In this document: piece after piece, positions 7,777-16,440 of the stretch
Layout of the letters: the number at the start of each line of letters is the position of its first letter
How positions within the stretch are numbered: position 1 is the first letter of the stretch
Source: Marinobacter pelagius
GTDB taxonomy: Bacteria; Pseudomonadota; Gammaproteobacteria; Pseudomonadales; Oleiphilaceae
Direction of reading: 5' to 3'
Assembly (NCBI RefSeq): GCF_900114925.1
Contig: NZ_FOUR01000001.1
Location: forward strand, 372,001 to 436,000
Length of the DNA: 64,000 nucleotides
The notes under the pieces: model-generated
What the model was told of the DNA's origin: nothing
Seen by the model: only the letters and a program-made list of their open reading frames with translations
The model's database searches: none
Program-made: the position numbers and the translations under genes

Positions 7777-8751
7777 ATGCTCAGTATCGTCATCCCTGTT
7801 CACAACGAGTCCGATGTTATCCCGACCCTGCTCAGTCGTCTGGACCGGGTTACCCGACAACTCGACGTTCCTGTGGAACTGCTGTTTGTGGACGACGGCA
7901 GCCATGACAATTCCGTCGCTCTGCTGTTGCGGGCCCGGCAACGCCAGCCGGACATCCGTGTGGTCCAGCTGTCACGTAATTTTGGCAAGGAAGCCGCTGT
8001 GACCGCGGGGCTGGAGCATGCCCGCGGAGATGCCTTGATACTGATGGACGCCGACCTCCAGGACCCGCCTGAACTGATTCCCCGGATGGTGGCCGAATGG
8101 CGCAGGGGCGCGGATGTCGTCCTGATGAAGCGCCGTTCCCGGGCCGGCGAGAGCTGGCTGAAACGCATCACAGCCAGCCTGTTCTATCGGGTGATCAACC
8201 GCATCAGCGACGCTTCCATACCCGTCGATACCGGCGATTTCCGGCTGATGAGCCGACGCACTGTTGATGCCCTGAACCGGTTACCCGAACGCAACCGCTA
8301 CCTTAAAGGGATGTTTGCCTGGGTCGGCATGCCCACCGTCACCCTGGAATTCGACCGAGATCCCCGGGCAGCAGGCAAGACCAAGTGGAATTACCTGAAA
8401 CTGATGCACCTGGCGATGGAGGGCATCACCTCGTTTTCCACCCGGCCACTGCGCCTGGCCCTGCTTCTCGGTCTGCTTGCCGCTGGTGCCGGCGGCCTGT
8501 TCGGAACCTGGGAAGTGCTCAGGGCACTGATTTTCGGCATCTCCACGCCAGGTTACGCGTCAATGATTGCCATAGTCACGTTCCTGTCCGGAGTTCAGCT
8601 GCTCTGTGTAGGACTGCTGGGTGAGTATGTCGGGCGCATCTACATGGAAACCAAACAACGCCCGGTTTTCATTGTCGCCGAAGACAGTGAGGACGAGGCC
8701 CAACCGATTCTGACCCATCTGCGAGTTGCCGGTAATGACCAAACACATTAA
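7777..8751 (+). CDS. GT2 glycosyltransferase, ArnC/GtrB-like
   Basis: 324 aa. The N-terminal GT-A catalytic domain shows SIVIPVHNES, LLFVDDGSHDN, the metal-binding MDADLQDPPE and GDFRLMSRR; the C-terminus has two membrane segments (about residues 227-250 and 262-285), the layout of ArnC and GtrB. Such enzymes transfer a sugar from a nucleotide donor to undecaprenyl phosphate at the cytoplasmic face. I took the ATG at 7777 (MLSIVIPV); GGGAGG lies about 12 nt upstream. An ATG at 7744, inside the gtrA-like gene, is an alternative. The next gene starts inside this one. Confidence 0.88.
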   Translation: MLSIVIPVHNESDVIPTLLSRLDRVTRQLDVPVELLFVDDGSHDNSVALLLRARQRQPDIRVVQLSRNFGKEAAVTAGLEHARGDALILMDADLQDPPELIPRMVAEWRRGADVVLMKRRSRAGESWLKRITASLFYRVINRISDASIPVDTGDFRLMSRRTVDALNRLPERNRYLKGMFAWVGMPTVTLEFDRDPRAAGKTKWNYLKLMHLAMEGITSFSTRPLRLALLLGLLAAGAGGLFGTWEVLRALIFGISTPGYASMIAIVTFLSGVQLLCVGLLGEYVGRIYMETKQRPVFIVAEDSEDEAQPILTHLRVAGNDQTH

Positions 8752-10282
8752 TACCTTGCTCTGGCTGCTGGTCTCCGTTCTGGCCATCCGGCTTGGTCTG
8801 GCCGCAATCCTGCCCCTGGCCGACACCACAGAACCCCGTTACGCCGAGATTGCCCGCATCATGACCGAAACCGGCGACTGGATTACACCCTGGTTCGATT
8901 ACGGAGTCCCCTTCTGGGGCAAGCCACCCCTGTCGTTCTGGACCCAGGCATTATCTTTCAAAGTGTTCGGTGTCTCCGAATTCGCCGGGCGTTTGCCGTC
9001 CTGGCTGGCTAACTGCGTCATTGTCTTCCTGATCTACACACTGCGCCGGTATCTGCATACGGAGCGGACCAGTGACGCTGCCCGGGCATCCGGGCTCTGG
9101 GCGGCGCTTATTTATGCCACCACAGCCCTGGGTTTTCTGACTGCAGGCACAGTGATGACCGACTCCTTCCTTGCACTCGGTTCCACACTGGTACTGACCA
9201 GCCTGGTGATACGGCTTCAGGGCGGCCCCATGATCTGGGGCTGGATGTTCTTCATCGGTCTCGCCATCGGCCTGTTGGCCAAGGGCCCCCTGATACTGGT
9301 TCTGACCGGCCTGCCTGTGTTCCTGTGGGTTGTCTTTGCCCGTCGCTGGCAGCGTCTATGGGAGTGTCTGCCCTGGCTTCGGGGTTCGGCGCTGACACTG
9401 GCCATCGCTGTTCCATGGTATGTACTGGCAGAACTGAAGACGCCCGGATTTTTCGACTACTTTATCGTGGGCGAACACATCAAACGCTTCCTGGTAAGCA
9501 GCTGGCAGGGGGATCTTTATGGCAACGCCCACGAATTCCCCCGCGGTACAATCTGGTTGCATCTGGTTTTGGCCAGCTTCCCCTGGGGCCTGATTGCAAT
9601 CGCGGCCTTTGCGATCAAGTGCTGGCGTAGCCAGGAAACGAAAGACCAATGGCATTCCGGTGAACGGGGTATCGGCGGGCTGATACTGGCATCGGCCCTC
9701 AGCCCTGCCATTTTTTTCACCCTTTCCGGCAACATTCTCTGGACCTACGTCCTGCCGGGATTGCCATTCCTTGCGGTATTGGCAGCCAGCCTGGTGCCCC
9801 GGGATGTCGGCAATACGCTGCGACCTTCCGCCGTCACTGCCGTGCTCCTGATTCCGTTTCTCGGAACGCTGGCTGCGGGCTGGCTCTCACTCAATCCGGA
9901 AACGCTTAAAACTGAGCGTGACCTGGTGGCGCGGGTTAACGAGCTTCCTGGAATGACCCCGAATGACCTGCTCTATCTCGACAAGGCCCCGTTCTCCGCC
10001 CGCTTTTATACCCAGGGCAGGGTCCGGGCCGTAGAGGCGGACACGATCAGCCGTCAACTGGCTCAGGGAACTCTGTCCCAGCCCGCGCTGCTGGCAGTGG
10101 AAAAAGGCAACAAGTCAATGCTGAATAAACTGCAAGGTGTGTTTGATCAGGTCGACCAGAACCGGCGTTACCAGGTGTTCCTGCTTGAACCATCCACCGG
10201 TAGTCCAGAGCAAATTGAAAGTCGGGAAAGCAAAAAAGCGGGTATCGAGTACACTGCAACGGAAGGCCATCCGCTGACCTGA
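8735..10282 (+). CDS. ArnT/PMT-like glycosyltransferase
   Basis: 515 aa polytopic membrane protein. The catalytic periplasmic loop shows DTTEPRYAEIARIM and the GVPFWGKPPLSFW motif characteristic of the ArnT/GT83 and GT39 group, which transfer lipid-linked sugars to lipid A or other acceptors in the periplasm. The ATG at 8735 overlaps the end of the GT2 gene by 17 nt; a TTG three codons earlier is possible. No ArnA or ArnB gene for L-Ara4N synthesis is present in the window, so the sugar is undetermined. Hexosamine or hexose transfer to lipid A or O-antigen is equally plausible. Confidence 0.85.
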   Translation: MTKHINTLLWLLVSVLAIRLGLAAILPLADTTEPRYAEIARIMTETGDWITPWFDYGVPFWGKPPLSFWTQALSFKVFGVSEFAGRLPSWLANCVIVFLIYTLRRYLHTERTSDAARASGLWAALIYATTALGFLTAGTVMTDSFLALGSTLVLTSLVIRLQGGPMIWGWMFFIGLAIGLLAKGPLILVLTGLPVFLWVVFARRWQRLWECLPWLRGSALTLAIAVPWYVLAELKTPGFFDYFIVGEHIKRFLVSSWQGDLYGNAHEFPRGTIWLHLVLASFPWGLIAIAAFAIKCWRSQETKDQWHSGERGIGGLILASALSPAIFFTLSGNILWTYVLPGLPFLAVLAASLVPRDVGNTLRPSAVTAVLLIPFLGTLAAGWLSLNPETLKTERDLVARVNELPGMTPNDLLYLDKAPFSARFYTQGRVRAVEADTISRQLAQGTLSQPALLAVEKGNKSMLNKLQGVFDQVDQNRRYQVFLLEPSTGSPEQIESRESKKAGIEYTATEGHPLT

Positions 10283-10304
10283 AAACCAACCGGATTTCTG
10301 CTAC

Positions 10305-10988
10305 ATGCGAATACTGCTGATTGAAGACGACCACCTGCTGGCCAATACCATGCTGGACATGCTTCGCGATGGCCAGAACACCGTTGACTGGCTGGATGAT
10401 GGCCAACAGGCCCTCAATGCGCTACTGAACGAGGACTTTGACCTGGCCATCCTCGACCTGACCCTGCCGCGAGTCGATGGCCTGGATATCGTGCGCAACA
10501 TCCGTAACCGGGGCATCGAGACACCTGTGATCATTCTCACGGCGCGAACAGACCTGGATGAGAAATTGCAGGGACTGAACTCCGGCGCGGACGATTACCT
10601 CACCAAACCGTTCGCCATGGCAGAGCTTAAAGCCCGGATCCGCGCGGTCACCCGGCGCGGCAGCGGCGTCAGAACTGCCGGTCTCAAGGTTGGCCGGCTG
10701 ACGCTGGATACCGATTCCGGCCAACTCGAGGTCGGTAATGACACCGTTACCCTGCCCCGGAGCGAATTCCAGATTCTGCATTACCTGATGCGCCATCCCG
10801 ATCAGGTCGCAACGCGGCGGCGACTGGAGGAGCAACTTTACGGCTGGGAGCATGGTGCCGAGAGCAATGCGCTGGAAGTCCATATCCACCACCTCCGCCG
10901 GCGGGTGGGCAAGGCCACGATCCGCACCGTGCGCGGCGTTGGCTATCTGCTCGACAGCCATGCGGCTGAGGAAACGGCATGTCCCTGA
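10305..10988 (+). CDS. OmpR-family response regulator, PmrA/QseB-like
   Basis: 227 aa. The receiver domain (about 1-115) carries IEDDHLL acidic residues, the phosphoacceptor Asp in AILDLTLPRVDG, the T in ILTAR and the K in YLTKPF. The winged-helix domain (about 130-220) contains LPRSEFQILHYLMRHPDQV and HIHHLRRRVG. The length and motifs fit PmrA/BasR/QseB. It lies in the glycosylation operon 22 nt after the ArnT-like gene and overlaps the kinase gene by 10 nt. Boxes of the kind bound by this regulator type occur before the operon, before the next operon and before the divergent hemolysin-family operon, so it is the likely activator of all three. Confidence 0.9.
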   Translation: MRILLIEDDHLLANTMLDMLRDGQNTVDWLDDGQQALNALLNEDFDLAILDLTLPRVDGLDIVRNIRNRGIETPVIILTARTDLDEKLQGLNSGADDYLTKPFAMAELKARIRAVTRRGSGVRTAGLKVGRLTLDTDSGQLEVGNDTVTLPRSEFQILHYLMRHPDQVATRRRLEEQLYGWEHGAESNALEVHIHHLRRRVGKATIRTVRGVGYLLDSHAAEETACP

Positions 10989-12400
10989 CCCGCACACTGA
11001 TTGTACTGGTAACCTCCACAGTTTTGCTGATTGCTCTTATTGCCGCGGCATGGAGTTATCTGGAGAGTAACCACGAACTGGAAGAACTGTTCGATGCGGA
11101 GCTGGCACAAAGTACCCGAATCGTCCAGGGCCTGGTTCAGCATCTGGTCGATACCCAATCCCTTGACCAGCTTTCCTCAACCCTGGAGGAAACACTCAGA
11201 TTACCTGACACCGTCATCTCCGAGACCGAACTTGAAAGGGATCGTAACGAAATCCTTCCCGAAGGCGCCGGCCACAAATACGAGAAAAAACTCGCGTTTG
11301 AAGTGTGGTCACCGGAACGGGAACCCTTGCTGGACACTCTTAACGCCGATGATAGCGGGGGCCTGGAACCAGGTTACCACTGGGCAGAATCCACCGGGTA
11401 TCGCTGGCGTACCTTTACCCTTCAGGATCCGGCGACCGGATTCTGGATCCGGACCGCCCAGCGCGAGGATATCCGTCAAGAGCTCAGTCAGGAGCTGGCT
11501 CTAGGTAATATCCTACCCCTGCTTCTGGTGTTGCCTCTTCTGGTGGTTGCCGCTATTACCGCGATACAAGTCAGTTTCCGGCCCCTTCGCCGGCTGGAAA
11601 ACCCGGTACGGAACATGGCTCCGGAGCGTATCCATCCCCTCGATGACAGACAGGCTCCCAAAGAAGTGGCGGGGCTGGTTCAGGCGGTCAACGGGCTCCT
11701 GAAGCGACTCAATCAGGCGCTGGAAAGAGAGCGTCGTTTTTCCGCTGACGCCGCACACGAACTCAGGACACCGCTGGCCGCGTTGCGCCTGAACCTTGAG
11801 AAGGCCTGTGAAACAGAGCCTGAGCGATTCACAGATCTCATCCGGTCTGTGGACCGGATGGTTCATCTGGTTGAACAAATGTTGTTGCTTAGCCGTGTCG
11901 ACGCGGGTACCGATTTTTCACCTGAGTACCATAACCTGTCTGAGATTCTGGAACAGAGCATTGCAGATGTTGCACCGCTGGCACTGAAAAAGGGTATTGA
12001 ACCGGTGATGGAGGACGAGACCACCCAGGCACTGGTGTGTTGCCACAGCGCACTGATAAACACCCTCATGCGTTCCCTTCTCGCCAACGCAATTCTGTAC
12101 AGCCCAGAACAAACGACTATAACAACCCGTCTGAGCCCCTCCGGTGACGGTTACTCCATCAGCGTTTGCGACCAGGGACCAGGCATCCCCCTCGAAGAGC
12201 GGGAACGGGCCCTGAGTCGCTTTGTCCGCCTGGACCAACGACTCGGGGGAGGCGCCGGACTGGGACTGGCCATCGCCCGGCGAATTGCCGAACTCCACGG
12301 TGGCCAACTCACCCTGAACGGGCGGCCGGACGGACAACCGGGACTGTGCGTCAGCATCTGGCTCCCTGCCCGCCCCACCCTTCGCCACAGGACGTCTTAA
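10979..12400 (+). CDS. Sensor histidine kinase, PmrB/QseC-like
   Basis: 473 aa. One membrane helix lies at about residues 7-27, a periplasmic domain follows to about 175 starting with HELEELFDAELAQS (the N-terminal sensor-domain pattern of QseC/TctE kinases), and a second helix at about 178-200 precedes a linker/HAMP. The dimerisation and phosphoacceptor His is in FSADAAHELRTPLAAL; the ATP-binding domain shows NAILYSP (N box), DQGPGIP (G1) and GAGLGLAIA (G2). The periplasmic part is acidic; acidic ligands for metals or peptides are known for PmrB, but I see no decisive motif. A PmrA-type box overlaps its stop codon. Confidence 0.88.
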   Translation: MSLTRTLIVLVTSTVLLIALIAAAWSYLESNHELEELFDAELAQSTRIVQGLVQHLVDTQSLDQLSSTLEETLRLPDTVISETELERDRNEILPEGAGHKYEKKLAFEVWSPEREPLLDTLNADDSGGLEPGYHWAESTGYRWRTFTLQDPATGFWIRTAQREDIRQELSQELALGNILPLLLVLPLLVVAAITAIQVSFRPLRRLENPVRNMAPERIHPLDDRQAPKEVAGLVQAVNGLLKRLNQALERERRFSADAAHELRTPLAALRLNLEKACETEPERFTDLIRSVDRMVHLVEQMLLLSRVDAGTDFSPEYHNLSEILEQSIADVAPLALKKGIEPVMEDETTQALVCCHSALINTLMRSLLANAILYSPEQTTITTRLSPSGDGYSISVCDQGPGIPLEERERALSRFVRLDQRLGGGAGLGLAIARRIAELHGGQLTLNGRPDGQPGLCVSIWLPARPTLRHRTS

Positions 12401-12428
12401 GGTTGGTTTAAGCTTCCTGGCAGATAAT
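12396..12428 (+). promoter_or_regulatory. PmrA/QseB-type box 4 with -10 element
   Basis: CTTAAG-GTTGG-TTTAAG at 12396-12412 overlaps the kinase stop codon; a -10 candidate GATAAT follows at 12423-12428 after a 10-nt gap, the same geometry as box 3. It would drive the second glycosylation unit (GT2, VTT, ArnT-like). An inverted repeat AACAGGG/CCCTGTT at 12442-12467 lies in the predicted leader. Confidence 0.62.
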
Positions 12429-12497
12429 CCGGCTCTGAAATAACAGGGTTGGATAGACGGCCCTGTTGCTGCTCTGTCTGCCGAGGGAAAACTCTGT

Positions 12498-13265
12498 ATG
12501 GGTCAGGAAAGAACACTGTCACTGGTCATTCCAGCCAAGGATGAACAAGACAATATAGCCGCACTGATCACTGAGATTTTCCGGGTCATGCGCGACTACC
12601 CGGATTTTGAAGTGGTACTGGTGGATGATGGCAGCAGCGATCAGACTCTGAATATCGCGTTGCGGAGCGCACGATCGGTCGGTGGTCGACTCGTTACGGT
12701 TCGGCACGATCAAAGCATTGGTCAGAGCGGTGCTCTGGCCACAGGCATCCGCCGTGCCAGGGGCACACTCATCGCCACCATGGACGGCGATGGTCAGAAC
12801 GATCCCGCCGATATTCCAGCGTTGCTCCAGAAGGTGAATACCATAAAGAACCCCGACTTCTGCATCGCCGGCTACCGGAAAAACCGCAAGGACACCGCCT
12901 GGAAACGCTTCCAGTCGCAACTGGCCAACCGCGTTCGCGATGCCCTGCTGCATGATGGCGTGCCGGACACCGGGTGCGGTCTCAAACTGTTCCCGCGGGA
13001 GACCTTCCTCCGGCTGCCCTGGTTTGACCATGGCCATCGATTCATACCAGCGCTGGTTAGAGGGATCGGTGGCGAGATCGCGGTCGTAGAAGTCCATCAT
13101 CGCCCCCGCATGGCCGGCACCTCGAAATACAATGCCTGGAATCGTGCCTGGGCCGGCATTCTCGATCTGTTGGGAGTGATGTGGCTGCTGCACCGAACCA
13201 GGGTGCCCGCCATTTCGCAGGTTGCTGATGCTGATACGGTCGCTTCCACCGCGGAGAGCCACTGA
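12498..13265 (+). CDS. GT2 glycosyltransferase, DPM1-like, no membrane anchor
   Basis: 255 aa GT-A enzyme with LSLVIPAKDEQDN, VVLVDDGSSD, the metal-binding MDGDGQNDP and DTGCGLKLFPR. Unlike the GT2 enzyme at 7.8 kb it lacks C-terminal membrane helices. It resembles polyprenyl-phosphate mannosyl/hexosyl transferases and presumably charges undecaprenyl phosphate for the ArnT-like transferase two genes downstream. The ATG follows GAGGG about 10 nt upstream. It is the first gene of a three-gene unit preceded by a PmrA-type box. Confidence 0.85.
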   Translation: MGQERTLSLVIPAKDEQDNIAALITEIFRVMRDYPDFEVVLVDDGSSDQTLNIALRSARSVGGRLVTVRHDQSIGQSGALATGIRRARGTLIATMDGDGQNDPADIPALLQKVNTIKNPDFCIAGYRKNRKDTAWKRFQSQLANRVRDALLHDGVPDTGCGLKLFPRETFLRLPWFDHGHRFIPALVRGIGGEIAVVEVHHRPRMAGTSKYNAWNRAWAGILDLLGVMWLLHRTRVPAISQVADADTVASTAESH

Positions 13266-13266
13266 T

Positions 13267-13935
13267 ATGCCCAACCAGGCGCGATGGCTGTTTTTTGCCG
13301 CGCTTGCACTGGTCAGTTATCTGGCGATCCATTACGGCTGGCTGGACTTCCTGGCCAACGAGAACCAGGTCGCCAGTTATCTCCACAACCATGGAATAAC
13401 CGGCTTTCTGGTCGTCACCCTGGCTGGTGCAGCATTTACCGGAATCGGGGCGCCCCGCCAGCTGCTGGCGTTTGTGCTCGGCTTTGCCATGGGCGGCATC
13501 AATGGCACCATCTTATCGTCCCTGGCAACCGCGATCGGTGCGGCTGGCTGTTTCTTTACTGCCCGGTGGCTGCTGCGCGAATCCCTGACACGCCGTTTTG
13601 GACATCGCATGCGTCAGTTTGACCAGCTATTCCGCGACCAGACCCTCATAAAAGTACTGATGGTCCGGTTGTTGCCGGTGGGGAGCAACCTGGTAACCAA
13701 CCTCGTTGCCGGTTGTTCCGGTATCCGCTTTGCGCCCTTTCTGGTTGGCAGCACCCTTGGCTACATCCCGCAAATGCTCGTGTTCGCCCTGGCCGGTGCC
13801 GGCATTGGCAGTGCCGACCAATACCAACTGTTGCTGAGTGTCGTGCTGTTCATCCTTGCCTCATTGATTGGCGCACTCCTCTACCATAACCACAGGGCAC
13901 GCACCCTCGCCAATTCCGTTTCCGATCAGTCCTGA
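13267..13935 (+). CDS. VTT-domain (TVP38/TMEM64, DedA-like) membrane protein
   Basis: 222 aa inner-membrane protein. The VTT signature is visible as TLAGAAFTGIGAPRQLLAFVLGFAMGG and, later, VRLLPVGSNLVTNLVAGCSGIRF with GSTLGYIPQML; these reentrant segments mark the DedA/TMEM64 superfamily. Members of the wider superfamily recycle undecaprenyl phosphate, so a role in returning or flipping the lipid carrier used by the neighbouring GT2 and ArnT-like enzymes is reasonable but inferred. The start at 13267 is 1 nt after the GT2 stop codon. Confidence 0.82.
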   Translation: MPNQARWLFFAALALVSYLAIHYGWLDFLANENQVASYLHNHGITGFLVVTLAGAAFTGIGAPRQLLAFVLGFAMGGINGTILSSLATAIGAAGCFFTARWLLRESLTRRFGHRMRQFDQLFRDQTLIKVLMVRLLPVGSNLVTNLVAGCSGIRFAPFLVGSTLGYIPQMLVFALAGAGIGSADQYQLLLSVVLFILASLIGALLYHNHRARTLANSVSDQS

Positions 13936-13944
13936 GAACGCACC

Positions 13945-15693
13945 ATGCCCGCATCACCGTTTGTCCGTCACCTTCCGGCATTTCTGTTCAATCTGTCCCG
14001 AAACCGGCTCCTGCTTTTGCTGTTGGGCTTGGCGGCAGTCATGATTTTCACCGGCATCGGCTTCCGCTCGCCCTGGCCCGCCGACGAACCCCGCTTCGCC
14101 GAAGTTGCCCGGGAGATGGTGGCTTCGGGCCAGTGGCTCATCCCCATGCGCGGTGGCGAGTTCTACCCGGACAAGCCACCGGTTTTCATGTGGAGCATTG
14201 CCCTGTTCTACTGGCTCAGCGGCAACCTGAAAGTCGCCTTTCTCTTGCCCAACGCCCTATGCAGCCTGCTCACCCTGGGGCTGGTCTTTGATATCGGCAC
14301 CCGCCTCTGGAACCAACGTGCCGGCGCCGTCGCTGTCATGCTGGTGTTACTTGCGCCCCAGTTCCTGCTCCAGGCCCAGAAGGCGCAGATCGATGCCATG
14401 GTCGCCTGCTGGATAATGGTGGCCTGCTATGGCCTGCTCCGGCACTTTTTCACTGGCCCGTCCTGGGGCTGGTATTTCACTGCCTGGGCCTTCATGGGCC
14501 TGGGGATTATCACCAAGGGCGTCGGATTCCTGCCAGCGCTGATGCTTATTCCCATTGCAGCAATAAAATTCCGTGACCGGAATCTGTTTGCCGACACGCT
14601 GACCTGGCGCAGTGCGCTTGGCCCGCTGGCAATGCTCGCGGTTGTTGCCGCCTGGCTGGTTCCGATGGTGTTGTACGTCAATGCACTGGGCACCGACGAA
14701 GCGCTGGCCTACCGGAACAACATCCTGTTCAAGCAGACCGGGGAGCGCTACGCCGATTCCTGGGGGCATCTCCAGCCCTGGTATTACTACCTCACCAGCG
14801 TGCTTCCGTCGCTGTGGTTTCCACTCCCCCTGCTGTTGCTGGCGCTATGGCGGCCGCTGACCGACAGTTTCCGCCACCGTCCTGTAATTCCGGTGCTACT
14901 GGTCTGGATTGCGCTGGTGATTGTGTTCTTCAGCCTGAGCCCCGGCAAACGGGGCGTGTATCTGCTACCGGCTCTGCCCATGCTCGCACTGAGTCTGGCG
15001 CCCCTGCTAAGCACGGAACGGCCCGCTGGCTGGTTCCCACCGTTACTGACCGGTGTACACTTGATTCTGGCTCTGGCCCTGATCACCGTTGGTGTGTTGG
15101 CCTGGAACGACCACCCAAGGCTGGTGGAAAAGGTCAGCGACTACAGCCGCGACCCGGCGCGTCTACACGAAGCCGGCACGCTGGTATTTACCATCGGGCT
15201 GGTCTGGCTGGTCAGCCTGTTCGGATTTTGGCGTTCCCGTGCGTTGGGGCGCCTGTTCGTGGCGATGATGGTCACCTGGCTGCTGCTGAGCACCTGGGGC
15301 TACCGGATTCTTGAGCCCCTGCGTACTCCACGCAATATCCTGGCTGCCGCCGAGCAGCAGCTTCCCACTGACGCCCAACTCGGCATGATCGACTTCCGGG
15401 AACAGTTCATCCTATTCTCCAAACTGGATTTCGTGCATTTCAGCTACTTCAGCGGGCTGCGTGAAGAAGAGCGCAATGCCTGGAAATGGATGAGCGAAGG
15501 CGACAACCGTTACATACTGACCGCCGACAATCTTGACCTGGAGTGCTTTACGCTGGAAGGCAGCAGAGAGTTGGGCGTTGCCCACCGTGAACGCTGGCTG
15601 CTGCTCGGACCTGATCAGATGGCACCGGATTGCGGCCCGCCAGCAAAGGTCCGTCAGTTCACAACGGAAAGGCCCGGACTCTGGATGGACTGA
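13945..15693 (+). CDS. ArnT-like (GT39/GT83) glycosyltransferase
   Basis: 582 aa polytopic membrane transferase. The first periplasmic loop has PADEPRFAEVAREM and FYPDKPPVFMW, the same acidic and EPR/KPP motifs as the ArnT-like protein at 8.7 kb, but the two are otherwise well diverged. Roughly ten to twelve membrane helices are followed by a C-terminal periplasmic domain from about residue 450. It ends the second glycosylation unit and is only 9 nt from the VTT gene. Acceptor and sugar are unknown; lipid A or LPS core is inferred from the PmrA-type control. Confidence 0.84.
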   Translation: MPASPFVRHLPAFLFNLSRNRLLLLLLGLAAVMIFTGIGFRSPWPADEPRFAEVAREMVASGQWLIPMRGGEFYPDKPPVFMWSIALFYWLSGNLKVAFLLPNALCSLLTLGLVFDIGTRLWNQRAGAVAVMLVLLAPQFLLQAQKAQIDAMVACWIMVACYGLLRHFFTGPSWGWYFTAWAFMGLGIITKGVGFLPALMLIPIAAIKFRDRNLFADTLTWRSALGPLAMLAVVAAWLVPMVLYVNALGTDEALAYRNNILFKQTGERYADSWGHLQPWYYYLTSVLPSLWFPLPLLLLALWRPLTDSFRHRPVIPVLLVWIALVIVFFSLSPGKRGVYLLPALPMLALSLAPLLSTERPAGWFPPLLTGVHLILALALITVGVLAWNDHPRLVEKVSDYSRDPARLHEAGTLVFTIGLVWLVSLFGFWRSRALGRLFVAMMVTWLLLSTWGYRILEPLRTPRNILAAAEQQLPTDAQLGMIDFREQFILFSKLDFVHFSYFSGLREEERNAWKWMSEGDNRYILTADNLDLECFTLEGSRELGVAHRERWLLLGPDQMAPDCGPPAKVRQFTTERPGLWMD

Positions 15694-15724
15694 CAGAAAA
15701 CGGCAAGGTACCTCTTAGGCAAAC

Positions 15725-16411
15725 TCAGTTGTCTACTGTAAAGGACACGATCCGGGACAGATGACTCACCGGCAGGCCGGTCTCCCGGTGCCACTGGTTG
15801 AACGCCTCCTGCACCTGAATCAGGCCTTTCTTGCTGGTTGGTGAGGCGTCGAGGATACCGGCGCGGGTCAACGCGGTGACCACATCCCGGGACAGGATGA
15901 AGCCATCCCAGCCGACCCGGCGCAGGAAGTACTGGGCGGTGTTGCCACCAAGGCGGGCGCCGTTGCGCTTGAGCCACAGCAGCAGACCGGCCTGATCGTC
16001 GTGGGGCCACTGGGCCAGGAACCTGCCAAAGCTGCCATAGCCCCGGGCGGCGTCCATGATCATGCGGGCATTTTCCGGCACGGTCCGGATCTTCTGCATG
16101 TTGCGCACGATGCGATCATCGGCGGCCAGCTCCTCCAGCACTTCCGGCGGCACCTGCTGCCAGTAGGCCGGCACAAAGCCGTGAAATGCCGCTTCAAAGT
16201 CCGGCCATTTGTTCTCGATAACCCGCCAGACAAAGCCGGCCTTGAACACGCACCGGGTCACCTCGGACAGGTAGCGATCATCGCCGGTGGCTTCCAGCAC
16301 GCCCGGCTCCGGCATTTTCGGCAACCGTGCCTGCAGGGCCTGTTCACCACCCTTGCGCATCAGTGCCTGGTCATGGAACTCCGAGAATGGCGGAATCTTT
16401 GCGGTACTCAT
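15725..16411 (-). CDS. DNA-3-methyladenine glycosylase I family protein
   Basis: 228 aa, resembling Tag-type 3-methyladenine DNA glycosylases, which remove alkylated adenine in base excision repair. The stretch YLSEVTRCVFKAGFVWRVIE followed by FEAAFHGF corresponds to the Tag pattern around the base pocket, and the C-terminal half has the helix-rich RVGWDGFILSRDVV region. I chose ATG at 16411; a TTG five codons upstream is possible. It follows the btuD gene by about 30 nt on the same strand, so it may be read from the cobalamin operon, though a functional link is not obvious. Confidence 0.7.
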   Translation of the reverse strand: MSTAKIPPFSEFHDQALMRKGGEQALQARLPKMPEPGVLEATGDDRYLSEVTRCVFKAGFVWRVIENKWPDFEAAFHGFVPAYWQQVPPEVLEELAADDRIVRNMQKIRTVPENARMIMDAARGYGSFGRFLAQWPHDDQAGLLLWLKRNGARLGGNTAQYFLRRVGWDGFILSRDVVTALTRAGILDASPTSKKGLIQVQEAFNQWHRETGLPVSHLSRIVSFTVDN

Positions 16412-16440
16412 GGCTGTCACACCCAACAGGGAAATGAAGG

